From: Bog-756 sp963776225
GTDB taxonomy: Bacteria > Actinomycetota > Acidimicrobiia > Acidimicrobiales > RAAP-2
DNA length: 64,000 nt
Direction of reading: 5' to 3'
Assembly (NCBI GenBank): GCA_963776225.1
Contig: CAVZLL010000004.1
Span: 310,001 to 374,000 of the forward strand
Position numbers and translations under genes: made by a program. Below, piece after piece: positions 43,851 to 52,311 of this stretch (position 1 is its first letter; each line of letters starts with the position of its first letter). Under the pieces are notes generated by a model. That model saw only the letters and a program-made list of their open reading frames with translations, ran no database searches and was not told where the DNA came from.

Positions 43851-44189
43851 TCAGCCCCAAAAGACGCAGGTGGGGTCCGTGCCGATCTCGTCGAGGATCA
43901 CGTTGATGGGTTGATTGCTGTCGAGGTCGAAGTACTCGGTCCACTTGCCGTAGCGGTCGCCGAAGTAGAGCGTCCAGGTGCCATCTCCCCCGTAGCGGAT
44001 CTGGGCAATGGGCATCTTCGTCCAGTCCCCGGGCGCGCCCCTCCAGACGGGGCGGCACTCGTGGATAGAGATGGACTTCCCCCGGGTCGTCACTTCGAGG
44101 CGGACCTCGTCAGCGAACTTGGCGGGGACGCGGTCACTGCACCACCGCCTGACCTTTTCGACATCGAGTTCGGGGAGGACGATGGCCAC
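43851..44189 (-). CDS. DUF3024 protein, passenger in the IS256 element
   Basis: A 112-residue protein of the DUF3024 family: VLPELDVEKVRRWCSDRVPA at the start, HECRPVWRG in the middle, WTKMPIAQIRYGGDGTWTLY and the closing DPTCVFWG. Function unknown. It lies 19 bases downstream of the transposase stop on the same strand and inside both terminal repeats, so it travels with the element. No motif shows a nuclease or DNA-binding role. Confidence 0.82.
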   Translation of the reverse strand: MAIVLPELDVEKVRRWCSDRVPAKFADEVRLEVTTRGKSISIHECRPVWRGAPGDWTKMPIAQIRYGGDGTWTLYFGDRYGKWTEYFDLDSNQPINVILDEIGTDPTCVFWG

Positions 44190-44208
44190 CCCGAGAAGGC
44201 TAACGACC

Positions 44209-45456
44209 TCAGCCGGCGAGAGGTCTGCTTTCGAGGGCCTCGGCCGGAGCCTCGGCGATCGCCGCCTTTTCGTTCCGGCGGAGCTGGGCCATCGAGGTCT
44301 CCGACAGGTAGCGGCGATCGGCCACCTGCCATTCGTCGTGGGTCTCGACGATCACCGCGGTGACCAGTCGTTCGACCGCTCGGTCGTTGGGGAACACCCC
44401 GACCACGTCGGTCCGGCGCTTGATCTCCCGATGGAGCCGCTCCAGAGGGTTGGACGACCAGACCTTCCGCCAGTGGGCCTCGGGGAAGGCGGAGAAAGCC
44501 AACAGGTCCTCCTTGGCGTCGGTGAGCATGGTGGCGACGTCGGGGAACTGGCCCTCTAAGGTCCCGACGATCCGATCGAACTGCTCCCGGACCGAGTTCG
44601 CGTCGGGCTGGGCGAAGATCGTCTGGATTGCGGCGATGACCATGTGGGTGTTGTTCCGCTTCACCCGGGCGAGCACGTTGCGCATGAAGTGGACCCGGCA
44701 CCGCTGCCAGGAAGACCCCACCATCACCGCCTCGACGGCCTTCTTCAGGCCCAAGTGCTGGTCAGAGATGACCAGACGGACACCGGATAGCCCTCGTGCT
44801 CGCAGTGAGCGCAGGAACTCGGTCCAAAAGGCCCCGTCCTCGGAGTGGCCGACGGCACATCCCAACACCTCCCGGTTCCCGTCCATCGAGACCCCGGTCG
44901 CCACCACCACCGCCCGGGAGACCACCTGGTGGTCAACCCGGCCCTTCAGGTACGTGGCGTCCAAGAACACGTAGGGAAACTCCACGTGGGCGAGCGACCG
45001 CGACCGGAAGGCTCCGAGCTGCTCGTCGAGCTCGCCACAGATCCTGCTGACCTCCGATTTGGAGATGCCGGACTCGAGGCCGAGAGCGGCCACCAGGTCG
45101 TCGACCTTCCTGGTCGAGACCCCGTGCACGTAGGCCTCCATGACCACGGCGAACAGGGCTCGGTCGATGCGCCGGCGGCGCTCCAGGATGCTCGGAAAGA
45201 AGCTGCCCTGGCGGAGCTTCGGGATCTTCAGATCGACGTCACCGGCCTTGGTCGAGAGCAGCCGGTCACGGGTGCCGTTGCGCTGGGTGGTCCGAGTGCT
45301 CGAACGCTCGAACCGCTCCGCACCGATCTGGGCGGTGGCCTCGGCATCGATGAGGGCCTGGAGCATGAGTTCCACGCCTCGGCGCACGACGTCGATGTCT
45401 CCACCGGCGCGGACAGCGTCGAGCAGTTCGTTCAGGTCACTATTGGTGATGGTCAC
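44209..45456 (-). CDS. IS256-family (mutator-type) transposase
   Basis: A 415-residue DDE transposase. The N-terminal helix-rich part includes RNGTRDRLLSTKAGDVDLKI. The first catalytic Asp is in YVFLDATYLKGRVD, the second in LVISDQHLGLKKAV with the following C-x2-H motif WQRCRVHFMRN, and the Glu in SNPLERLHREIKRRTDVVG. The GTG at 45456 is used because AAGGAG lies 8 nt before it; a longer reading starts at 45516. No frameshift, so it should be active. Confidence 0.93.
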   Translation of the reverse strand: MTITNSDLNELLDAVRAGGDIDVVRRGVELMLQALIDAEATAQIGAERFERSSTRTTQRNGTRDRLLSTKAGDVDLKIPKLRQGSFFPSILERRRRIDRALFAVVMEAYVHGVSTRKVDDLVAALGLESGISKSEVSRICGELDEQLGAFRSRSLAHVEFPYVFLDATYLKGRVDHQVVSRAVVVATGVSMDGNREVLGCAVGHSEDGAFWTEFLRSLRARGLSGVRLVISDQHLGLKKAVEAVMVGSSWQRCRVHFMRNVLARVKRNNTHMVIAAIQTIFAQPDANSVREQFDRIVGTLEGQFPDVATMLTDAKEDLLAFSAFPEAHWRKVWSSNPLERLHREIKRRTDVVGVFPNDRAVERLVTAVIVETHDEWQVADRRYLSETSMAQLRRNEKAAIAEAPAEALESRPLAG

Positions 45457-45560
45457 TGGGTGTCTCCTTGGTTGAGCTTGCTGGTTCAACCGAAGATCAC
45501 CCGGTGACCCCCTCAAAGTGGTGGACCCCGGGGAACTACACCACTCGCGGGGACGTCAAC

Positions 45561-45568
45561 GAGAGGTG
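45561..45568. repeat. Target-site duplication, right copy (IS256)
   Basis: GAGAGGTG, identical to 43756-43763, directly at the right end of the element. Confidence 0.85.
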
Positions 45569-45594
45569 ACTCTCGGCTAAGGCCGGGCAAGGTC

Positions 45595-46164
45595 ATGCAG
45601 CGACGGGAGGCCAGGCTGGCCGCCATCGTCGAGTCGGCGTGGAAACTCGCCAGCGAGCACGGGATCGCTGGGCTGTCGTTGCACGCTCTAGCCCGTGAGG
45701 TCGGGATGCGCCAACCGTCGCTTTACGCCTACTTCGACTCGAAGCTTGCGCTGTATGACTCCATGTTCGCCGACGGCAACTGGCGGCTGCTTCAGCAGCT
45801 GGACCTGGTCAAACTCCCGCGAGAACCGCGTGCGGCTCTGAAGAAGTTCTTGGCCGAGTTCGTTGCGTTCGCCCTCGAGGACCCGGCGCGGTATGAGCTG
45901 CTGTTCGAGCGTCACGTACCGGGATTCACGCCTTCACCAACGTCCTACGTCCTCGCCGAGGAAGTGCTGGGACGCGTCTACAAGTTGATCAACGAGGCCG
46001 GCGTCACCAAACAGGGGGATATCGACTGCATCGTGGCCATGGTCGCCGGCTTGATGGAGGCGCAGCTGAGCAATGACCCCGGAGGCAACCGTTGGATCCG
46101 CCACCTCAACCGTCTTGTCGATCTGTATGTCGACGACGTGCTCGAAAGGAGCGAACAAACATGA
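45595..46164 (+). CDS. TetR-family regulator separated from its operator by the IS
   Basis: A 189-residue TetR: LAAIVESAWKLASEHGIAGL, LHALAREVGMRQPSLYAYFDSK (helix-turn-helix, about 10-50) and a variable ligand domain with a C-terminal WIRHLNRLVDLYVDDV. It overlaps the downstream maleylpyruvate isomerase-like gene by 4 nt. A tetO-like palindrome at 43711 lies on the far side of the IS, so normal expression was probably altered by the insertion. Inducer unknown. Confidence 0.88.
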   Translation: MQRREARLAAIVESAWKLASEHGIAGLSLHALAREVGMRQPSLYAYFDSKLALYDSMFADGNWRLLQQLDLVKLPREPRAALKKFLAEFVAFALEDPARYELLFERHVPGFTPSPTSYVLAEEVLGRVYKLINEAGVTKQGDIDCIVAMVAGLMEAQLSNDPGGNRWIRHLNRLVDLYVDDVLERSEQT

Positions 46165-46892
46165 TGGCAAACCGAATCACCCGTCCGGAGGCTCGGGTGC
46201 TGGCCGAGGAGGAGTTCACTCGCTTCGCGGACCTGGTCGCGTCGCTCACGCCGGAGGAATGGGCGGCACCCACCGATTGCACCGGTTGGGACGTCCGCAA
46301 GATGGTGCTGCACGTCCTCGGTTCAGGCGAAGCCCAAGCATCAGTTCGAGAGTTCGTCCACCAGTTGAGGAGGGGCATGCCGCTCAACAAGGAGATCGAC
46401 TCGCACCACTGGGTCGACGGCATGAACGAGCTGCAGATTCGCGAACGCAAGCAACTATCGAACGCTGAGCTCGTCGTGCAGGTGGTTGCGGTGGGCCCGA
46501 AGGCAGTCAAGGGTCGGTGGCGCACGCCACCTCCCGCCCGCTACATCCCCCTTCCATTCGGGCCGCCGATCGGATGGGCACCCCTCAAATACCTGCTCGA
46601 CGTCGGGTTCACCCGTGACGTCTGGGCCCACCGGATCGACGTCCACGCGGCCATCGACCGTCCGATGCAACTCACAGCCGATCACGACGGCCGCCTTGTC
46701 GCCGACATTGTGGCCGAGTGGGCCGATATCCACGGCCAACCCTTTGAGCTCGTGCTCGACGGTCCCGCCGGCGGGAAGTTCACACAGGGCGCGGGCGGCG
46801 AGCGCATCGAGATCGACGCGCTGGACTTCATTCGTACCCTCTCCGGCCGACTGCCCAGCAAAGGGGTCCTCAGCAACCCACTCCCCTTGTAG
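46161..46892 (+). CDS. Mycothiol-dependent maleylpyruvate isomerase-like protein (DinB fold)
   Basis: A 243-residue DinB/MDMPI-type protein: EFTRFADLVASLTPEEWAAP, TDCTGWDVRKMVLHVLGSGE carries the first His ligand and LLDVGFTRDVWAHRIDVHAA the others. Family members bind a metal and use mycothiol or another thiol. The ATG at 46161 overlaps the tetR stop, with AAAGGAG 10 nt before. Regulated probably by the upstream TetR. Exact reaction unknown. Confidence 0.82.
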   Translation: MMANRITRPEARVLAEEEFTRFADLVASLTPEEWAAPTDCTGWDVRKMVLHVLGSGEAQASVREFVHQLRRGMPLNKEIDSHHWVDGMNELQIRERKQLSNAELVVQVVAVGPKAVKGRWRTPPPARYIPLPFGPPIGWAPLKYLLDVGFTRDVWAHRIDVHAAIDRPMQLTADHDGRLVADIVAEWADIHGQPFELVLDGPAGGKFTQGAGGERIEIDALDFIRTLSGRLPSKGVLSNPLPL

Positions 46893-47096
46893 GCCCTCAA
46901 CCACCACCCGAAACCCACTCTGAACGACTTCGAGCATCGGTTAGCTCAAGTGAGTTGATCACCAGCCAATTACGCACGGACGGCCCTCCCCCACTTGCGC
47001 CGGTAGGCCACAGTCAAACCGACCCACTCCCGGTGTTCGGGGTCAGGGGCGGGGCCGTCAATCCAAGGCGCTCCGGGTCTAGCCCCGTTCGCGTCG

Positions 47097-47555
47097 TCAG
47101 TCCGGTTTGCGACCGAACCACCGGTCCCAACGCTCAGCCCGCCGCTGCTTCCGCGCTCGTTTGCGCATCTTATGGTCGAAAGACGTAGCCCAGCCCGACG
47201 TTGGCCGTCCGTCGGAGGGGGCAATGGCATTGTTAGTGCCCGCGCTGTCATAAACCGCATTGGCGTCGAAGGCCACCGTCCCGTAGTCGACATTTGCGCT
47301 GCCGCCCTGGCCCGCCCGGCGCGGATCGCTGGACCCGAAAATCGTATCGACCGGGACAAATGGTCGAGCCGGTTCTTGGTCTGCTGGAGGCGGGTCGTTG
47401 CCCTCGTCCTTTCCGTCCCGCACGAGCGAGGTCGGAGTCCCACTTGAGATCCATCGCAGCTCGTGGGCACCGAAGGGGTCCTTGCACCATCCGAGAATGA
47501 GGTCGTCGCCACCATGGGTGTCCTGGGAGATTTGTCCGACCCTCCTCGCAAGCAT
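47097..47555 (-). CDS. Hypothetical protein
   Basis: A 152-residue frame with protein-like composition: DLILGWCKDPFGAHELRW, then ISSGTPTSLVRDGKDEGND, a Pro/Ala-rich linker and a very basic C-terminus (MRKRARKQRRAERWDRW). The N-terminal Trp-rich stretch recalls actinobacterial proteins of unknown function with a DUF2510-like element; I cannot assign it. No ribosome site is seen at the ATG 47555. Weakly supported. Confidence 0.45.
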   Translation of the reverse strand: MLARRVGQISQDTHGGDDLILGWCKDPFGAHELRWISSGTPTSLVRDGKDEGNDPPPADQEPARPFVPVDTIFGSSDPRRAGQGGSANVDYGTVAFDANAVYDSAGTNNAIAPSDGRPTSGWATSFDHKMRKRARKQRRAERWDRWFGRKPD

Positions 47556-47775
47556 CCGCCGCTCGCCATCGCCCAGGATAACCGGGCCGACGGACCCACC
47601 AGGGTCCTGACCACTCGTGCCCCACGCGTGTCATTCACGTCCCGGTCGGTGGCCGCCCCGCTCCCGGTTCGGGGACAGGCTTGACAGCCCGGCCTAAGGT
47701 TGGGCGGTCGCCACTGGATCTCGCAAATGGCCGCTTCGGCTTTCCCCGGACTGATTTGCACAAGGAGTTGGTTCC

Positions 47776-48126
47776 GTGAGTTCTTGGGACAGCAACTGGC
47801 AACCAGGAAGAGGTGATGCGTCACCGGGCCATGAGGACGGTCATATAGTCAAAAACTTCACTACGACTTTTGCCGCACTAGCCTCTCTGGGGTCGGCCTT
47901 GTCACTCGTCGCCTGGGCGATAGACAGTGGCAAGCAGGTACCGTGCCTTCCCCCTGAGGCAACGATCTTCAACCTCCAAACAATCGTTGTCTGGATTTCT
48001 GAAGATCCAAGGACACTCTGCATCCCCTTGCCCCGGCGTTATAGGGCAGGTGGTCCTTGCCTCGTGGAGTTATCACCCCTGCCCTCCTCAGGCTGCACCT
48101 CCGTGCTCCTGGCACTAAGCGGCTAG
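47776..48126 (+). CDS. Small hypothetical membrane protein
   Basis: A 116-codon frame beginning at a GTG with AAGGAG 8 nt upstream. One hydrophobic segment (FAALASLGSALSLVAWAI, about 31-48) suggests a single membrane helix; the rest has several Cys and Pro residues. No family recognised. The ribosome site is the main reason to list it. Confidence 0.42.
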   Translation: MSSWDSNWQPGRGDASPGHEDGHIVKNFTTTFAALASLGSALSLVAWAIDSGKQVPCLPPEATIFNLQTIVVWISEDPRTLCIPLPRRYRAGGPCLVELSPLPSSGCTSVLLALSG

Positions 48127-48196
48127 GCATGGCAGGAGTTCTGGCGGGCTAGGAAGGCCGGGAACGGAATCAAGGTCGGCGGGCAATACTCAGTTG

Positions 48197-48823
48197 ATGA
48201 GGGATCGAGAATCGGACGGCGGGTCTGATGCTGAGTTGATTCGACAGTCCCTCGGCAATCCCGAAACGTTCGCCACCATTTTTGAGCGCCACTCGGCATC
48301 GGTCCATCGCTACCTCACCGTGCGTGTCGGGCCCGGCCCTGCCGAGGACCTGGTCGGAGAGACATTCACCACCGCCTTTCGGTCCCGCTCCTCATTCGAC
48401 CTCGATCGCTCCGACGCGCGCCCCTGGTTGTTCGGGATCGCCACGAACCTTGCCCGCCACCACTGGAGGGACGAGGCACGGCGAGCCGAACGGGATCAAC
48501 GCTCGGGAGGAACCAGAGTTGCAGAGCCCGACTTCAGCGAGGTCGCCACCGACACAGTGCTCTTCCACTCGCAGAGAAGGGGGATCTCCCACGCGCTCTC
48601 CCAGATCAACGACCCATTTCTTGAGGTGTTGCTCCTCGTCGCTGGACCGGGGTTTACCTACGACGAAGTCGCCGAATCGTTGCACATTCCCGTGGGGACG
48701 GTCCGCTCCAGGTTGGCGAGAGCTCGGCATCAACTCCGGGAACTGCTGGGGATGCCAGGGCAATACCTAGACGGAGCCTCGTTGGACGAGGTCCGGGTAC
48801 TCCCTGAGGAAGGATCACGATGA
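48197..48823 (+). CDS. ECF-type RNA polymerase sigma factor
   Basis: A 208-residue extracytoplasmic-function sigma factor. Region 2 is seen at 12-95 (FATIFERHSASVHRYLTVRV to PWLFGIATNLARHHWRDEAR) and region 4 at 120-190 (PFLEVLLLVAGPGFTYDEVA, then GTVRSRLARARHQLRELLG). Start is the ATG at 48197; a TTG just before it is also in frame. Its stop overlaps the next gene as ATGA, which encodes a membrane protein with an anti-sigma-like layout. Confidence 0.9.
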   Translation: MRDRESDGGSDAELIRQSLGNPETFATIFERHSASVHRYLTVRVGPGPAEDLVGETFTTAFRSRSSFDLDRSDARPWLFGIATNLARHHWRDEARRAERDQRSGGTRVAEPDFSEVATDTVLFHSQRRGISHALSQINDPFLEVLLLVAGPGFTYDEVAESLHIPVGTVRSRLARARHQLRELLGMPGQYLDGASLDEVRVLPEEGSR

Positions 48824-50262
48824 GAGAAGAACTGGAGCTGCTGAGTGACTACCTCAGTGGACGCAGTGCGACTCCCGCACAGCTCGACGGAGCCCGTTCC
48901 GTGCTCGACGAGGCGATCCGCTCTGAAATGGCGCGAAGCAATGCAGCTGAGCAGGAGTCGGAACACGGACAGCGCGACCGGCGCCGTTCGAAACTGCACC
49001 GGAACGTGCTGATCAGCGCCGTGGTGGCCCTGGCGGCGGTCGCAGTCCTCATCCTCCCCACGTTCTCCACGTCGATCGCCCACCCGCACATCGCCGCGGC
49101 TACCAAGATCTCCCAGCTGGCAGGTGTGGTCCAGCCGACGCCCGCCTTGGCGCCCGGACAATGGTCCTCGTTGCAGCTGACCGGCGAACTCCTCGCCAGT
49201 GTCGGCTCGGTCGGATCGACGAAGACGCCGGACGCCAAGGCGTCCGTGCCGGTCACGATCGGTGTGTGGTCAAACTCCACGGGTACGACGTGCACGTCAC
49301 AACAATTCGGGACGGCGACGTTCGCAAGTCCCGTGAACGCTCAGGCGTGGGCGTCGATCGGTCTCATTGCGACGCCCTTTGGCCAACCGGCGACCGGATG
49401 TGTCGCTGGCGTGGAAGCCACGATTGGGGGCGGCTCGGCGATGACGCCGATCAACGTGTCCCAAATGACCCACGACCCCACCGTCCTGGCTCAAGAACTC
49501 CAGCTGGGTACCACGGGGGTGGCTTCCGTCGATCAAATGGGCGCGGCTGAGATGGAGAATTCTTCTCAACCTGCAACCGAGGCCATTCTCCACCGGAGGG
49601 CATTCGCCCGGCTCGCCGTCCTGATCGTCGGTCCGACCAGCGGAGCCTGGAGTGGTTACGACCAGGAGATGCTGCGGACCATGGCACTGCTGCCGGGCGT
49701 AGTGTCCCTCGGTCGAATGACAGCCCACTCCGGTCGGTCCGGCCTTGGATTCAGCACCGGCAGTGTCGTAATCTTGAACCCGAAGACCGGCACCGCCACT
49801 GCGGCACCTCCGAGCCCCGTGGTACTCCTGGACCCGAAGACGGGAGCGCTCCTTGAGGCGCGCAACTTCTCCATTCCCGTCCTCGAAAGCGCAGCGCAGG
49901 ACTTCGTCGGGAGTCCGACCGCCGCGGTCTATGCCAATGGGGTGTCCTATGGGGTTTCCACAGAATGGATCGACCTTGTGCCCGGCCCCTCGATCGTCGA
50001 TCAGTCGGCGCTCCCGGCATGGATCTCCGTTTTCCACTCGATCGAGGCCATCGGCAATCCCAATGTCAACGGGCAGGCGCTGGCTGACGTGATCAATCCC
50101 TACCTCGGGGGTGGAAATTCAGCATTCGACGATTGGAACGCTCCTACGCCGAGCCAGACCACCTTCGAAATCACGATCAGCAACCCGGCCACAAGTGTGA
50201 GCACGGTCGTAGCTTCACTCAACTCTTCCGGGCTGTTCCAATCGGTAGTGGTGAAGGCGTAG
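48820..50262 (+). CDS. Membrane-anchored sigma-factor partner, exported C-terminal domain
   Basis: A 480-residue protein: a short cytoplasmic part (1-58) with basic helix EHGQRDRRRSKLHR, one membrane helix (about 61-82, VLISAVVALAAVAVLILPTF) and a large extracytoplasmic region of about 390 residues rich in Ser, Thr, Ala. It overlaps the ECF gene, so it probably inhibits that sigma factor and senses a signal outside. No zinc anti-sigma motif (HxxxCxxC) is seen in the N-terminal part. The outer domain is not recognised. Confidence 0.65.
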   Translation: MREELELLSDYLSGRSATPAQLDGARSVLDEAIRSEMARSNAAEQESEHGQRDRRRSKLHRNVLISAVVALAAVAVLILPTFSTSIAHPHIAAATKISQLAGVVQPTPALAPGQWSSLQLTGELLASVGSVGSTKTPDAKASVPVTIGVWSNSTGTTCTSQQFGTATFASPVNAQAWASIGLIATPFGQPATGCVAGVEATIGGGSAMTPINVSQMTHDPTVLAQELQLGTTGVASVDQMGAAEMENSSQPATEAILHRRAFARLAVLIVGPTSGAWSGYDQEMLRTMALLPGVVSLGRMTAHSGRSGLGFSTGSVVILNPKTGTATAAPPSPVVLLDPKTGALLEARNFSIPVLESAAQDFVGSPTAAVYANGVSYGVSTEWIDLVPGPSIVDQSALPAWISVFHSIEAIGNPNVNGQALADVINPYLGGGNSAFDDWNAPTPSQTTFEITISNPATSVSTVVASLNSSGLFQSVVVKA

Positions 50263-50644
50263 TACGAAACACCTTTGGCCCGTGCATGAACACCTGGTGT
50301 CTCGATCACGGACGCCACGTGAGTAAGCAGGACGTACACGCTCAGCAAATGCACGTAGGTGGAGTTGGTGGTACTGCTCTATACGACAAGACCTGCTCAG
50401 ACGAGCAGCACATGTTCCACGCAGAGGTGGCCCTGCATCGAGCAGAGGGGCAGTCTTTGTCCAGCTATTTTCCGGCGTGTCGGGCGTTGGAAGAGCACCA
50501 GCCCTAATTACCCACACGCCCGGATGTGCCGGTCGGTGACACCCTGAACTCGCAGGTGATCTGGGACACGAGGTCGGTGCCCGACTTTAGCCGACCTGCC
50601 CTCTAGGTCAACGAGTGCCGAACACTCCGGGGTTGGCTAGTTCC
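50263..50644. other. Intergenic region without a supportable gene
   Basis: About 380 bases downstream of the sigma partner gene and convergent with the collar-protein gene. Small frames are present but with poor composition. I see no clear terminator. Confidence 0.45.
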
Positions 50645-51175
50645 TCACGGGAAGATACCGAAGGTACAGATTGTGTAAGTCAGCCCGTTAGGAGCGGCTT
50701 TGTTGAGGTTGGGCAGAGCGAAGGTAGTCGTGCCGTTGCCTCCGTACTTCGCCCCGATCACATCGTACAAAGTTGAGTTCGAGGCGATGGTCATGATCTG
50801 CCCGTTTGCAGGAGTGCCCTCATAGTAAGTGCCCGCTTGCAAGTAAACCTGGCCAATGATGCACGTCTGACTACTGGCGAGCGTGCCTCCCTGGGTCTTC
50901 GAACCAAAGGCAGTGGTTCCGGGTGGTCCCTGCGGTCCGGTCTGGTTCCAAAAGATCAGTTTCGTCGGGAGTGTGCAGGTCGGCTTGACAGCTGCAACCT
51001 TGGACAGAGACCCGCCGCCCAGGCACGCGTAGTACGTCGTACTCGGAGTCGTGGCTGACGCAGCCACTCCGAATGCAAGAGCACCAGCCATCAGCCCACC
51101 GATTACGACTCCCAAAAGCAGCGGTCGAGTCTTCCCGTCGCCCTCCTTCCGCCGGGGAACGGCGCCCACCGACAA
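50645..51175 (-). CDS. Exported protein with phage tail-collar domain
   Basis: A 176-residue protein. A membrane or signal helix (18-40, LLLGVVIGGLMAGALAFGVA) precedes TYYACLGGGSLSKVAAVKP and a short GPQGPPG collagen-like piece. The last 50 residues, NSTLYDVIGAKYGGNG then TTTFALPNLNKAAPNG, form the Tail_Collar motif of phage tail fibres. No other phage genes are nearby. So a phage-derived trimer or fibre domain was joined to an exported anchor. The Cys pair ACLG..PTC may form a disulfide. Confidence 0.75.
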   Translation of the reverse strand: MSVGAVPRRKEGDGKTRPLLLGVVIGGLMAGALAFGVAASATTPSTTYYACLGGGSLSKVAAVKPTCTLPTKLIFWNQTGPQGPPGTTAFGSKTQGGTLASSQTCIIGQVYLQAGTYYEGTPANGQIMTIASNSTLYDVIGAKYGGNGTTTFALPNLNKAAPNGLTYTICTFGIFP

Positions 51176-51278
51176 ACTCAGAGTCTGCTGCTGCGCTCAC
51201 GATGTCAACCCTGGGACCTGACCGGGTGGTCGTGGGCAGGCACAACCGGTTCAGGGGCAGGTCAACCCCTCCGTTCGA

Positions 51279-51809
51279 TCAGGGTCGCCAGTGCAAGCGG
51301 AAGGTGTGCCGCCGAATACTGACATAGCGGTTGCCGAACCACGTTCGGCCTCCTGGGCCGACGGTGTTGAACCTGGCTTGAAACAGGACCGTACGTACTA
51401 CGCCGGGCGAGCGGGGTGGCAGTCGACGGGCCGGGCGGTGGCGGTGTCTCGAAGTCATCCAGCGCCGAAGTGTCTCGTGATCACGATTGGCGATCTGCTC
51501 GATCCGGGAACCAAGCTCGTGATGGACCCGTTGCTGCCACCAGCCTTCGAGCAGGTCGTGTTCGGATTCGGTAAGGACAAAGTCCCGGGCAATACGATTG
51601 ATGTGCTCTGACTCCACCGATCGCAGTGCGTAGTAGTCGGCCATCCTGCGGATGCGGCCGACCGGAAGGCGAATCAAGCGATCTTGGAGGTGCGCCCTTA
51701 GGGCAGATGGCAGCGCGTCATAATCGGAGGGCTGCGCTTCGGGCACATGAACATCTTGCCCGCTCGTTGATCCCTGTCCACGACGCCCTGACCCGGTGAT
51801 CGGGCGCAC
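51279..51809 (-). CDS. Hypothetical protein
   Basis: A 176-codon frame with a helical, protein-like segment: LPSALRAHLQDRLIRLPVGR, YYALRSVESEHINRIARDFV and LTESEHDLLEGWWQQRVHHE. The C-terminal 50 residues are Arg-rich. No family is recognised. It could act as a small DNA- or nucleotide-binding protein but nothing proves this. The true start may be later, for example the Met in IRRMADYY. Confidence 0.45.
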   Translation of the reverse strand: MRPITGSGRRGQGSTSGQDVHVPEAQPSDYDALPSALRAHLQDRLIRLPVGRIRRMADYYALRSVESEHINRIARDFVLTESEHDLLEGWWQQRVHHELGSRIEQIANRDHETLRRWMTSRHRHRPARRLPPRSPGVVRTVLFQARFNTVGPGGRTWFGNRYVSIRRHTFRLHWRP

Positions 51810-51851
51810 CCGGCATGGCTGAAGGGGTGTGGGCCGATCTAAAATGGCGTG

Positions 51852-52178
51852 ATGAGTGAGAACGGCGGGCCTGCGGGTGTGTATCGTGCGCTTGCTAGGC
51901 CGACCCTCCTACGTACATGCCGCAAATGTGGAAACGAATGGATGGTGCCTCGGTACTACGCAAGGCCACACGCAAAGACTTTGTGGAGGGGGGGCGTTGG
52001 GAACGGAGACCTACGGGACCCGCTTGGCGGTGTGAACATCGTGCTCAGCGAAAACGACGCCATGTTGGATCAGGTGGCCCAGTTCGCTGCCTGCCCGAAC
52101 TGCAAGAGCAAGGACTTCTCACAGAAGCGAATCTGGCATCTGTCCAAGGCCGAGACTGCGTCCAGCAACGACAATTAG
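51852..52178 (+). CDS. Small zinc-ribbon protein
   Basis: A 108-residue protein with two Cys pairs: CRKCGNEW near residue 23 and CPNCKSKDF near 81, the spacing of a long-range zinc ribbon. The segment between is unremarkable (VPRYYARPHAKTLWRGG). The ATG at 51852 is preferred over the adjacent GTG. Function unknown; could bind nucleic acid. Confidence 0.6.
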   Translation: MSENGGPAGVYRALARPTLLRTCRKCGNEWMVPRYYARPHAKTLWRGGVGNGDLRDPLGGVNIVLSENDAMLDQVAQFAACPNCKSKDFSQKRIWHLSKAETASSNDN

Positions 52179-52311
52179 GTGCTCGGGATCGCCAGTTGAT
52201 ATACGCCTCTGACCCATCGATCGGGGACGCTTGGTGTCGGTCAGTGAGCGCCCCTCGGAGAGCCGTGGAAGACTTGCGATCGGTGTCCTGGAGCGAGTGA
52301 GGACGGACCGA

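Larger units (their letters stand above)
43764..45560. mobile_element. IS256-family insertion sequence with passenger gene
   Basis: A 1797-bp element bounded by imperfect 25-bp terminal inverted repeats (43764-43788, starting GATGACGTCCCGCCGAGTGG; 45536-45560 on the other strand, starting GTTGACGTCCCCGCGAGTGG; about 20 of 25 positions match) and by the 8-bp duplication GAGAGGTG. It holds one intact transposase and a 112-codon DUF3024 gene, so it is longer than a simple IS256 element. The intact frame and matching flanks suggest a recent insertion. Confidence 0.88.

Noticed and set aside
46970..47824. A 284-codon minus-strand frame
   Set aside because: Poor composition; the smaller frame 47097-47555 in another phase looks more protein-like.
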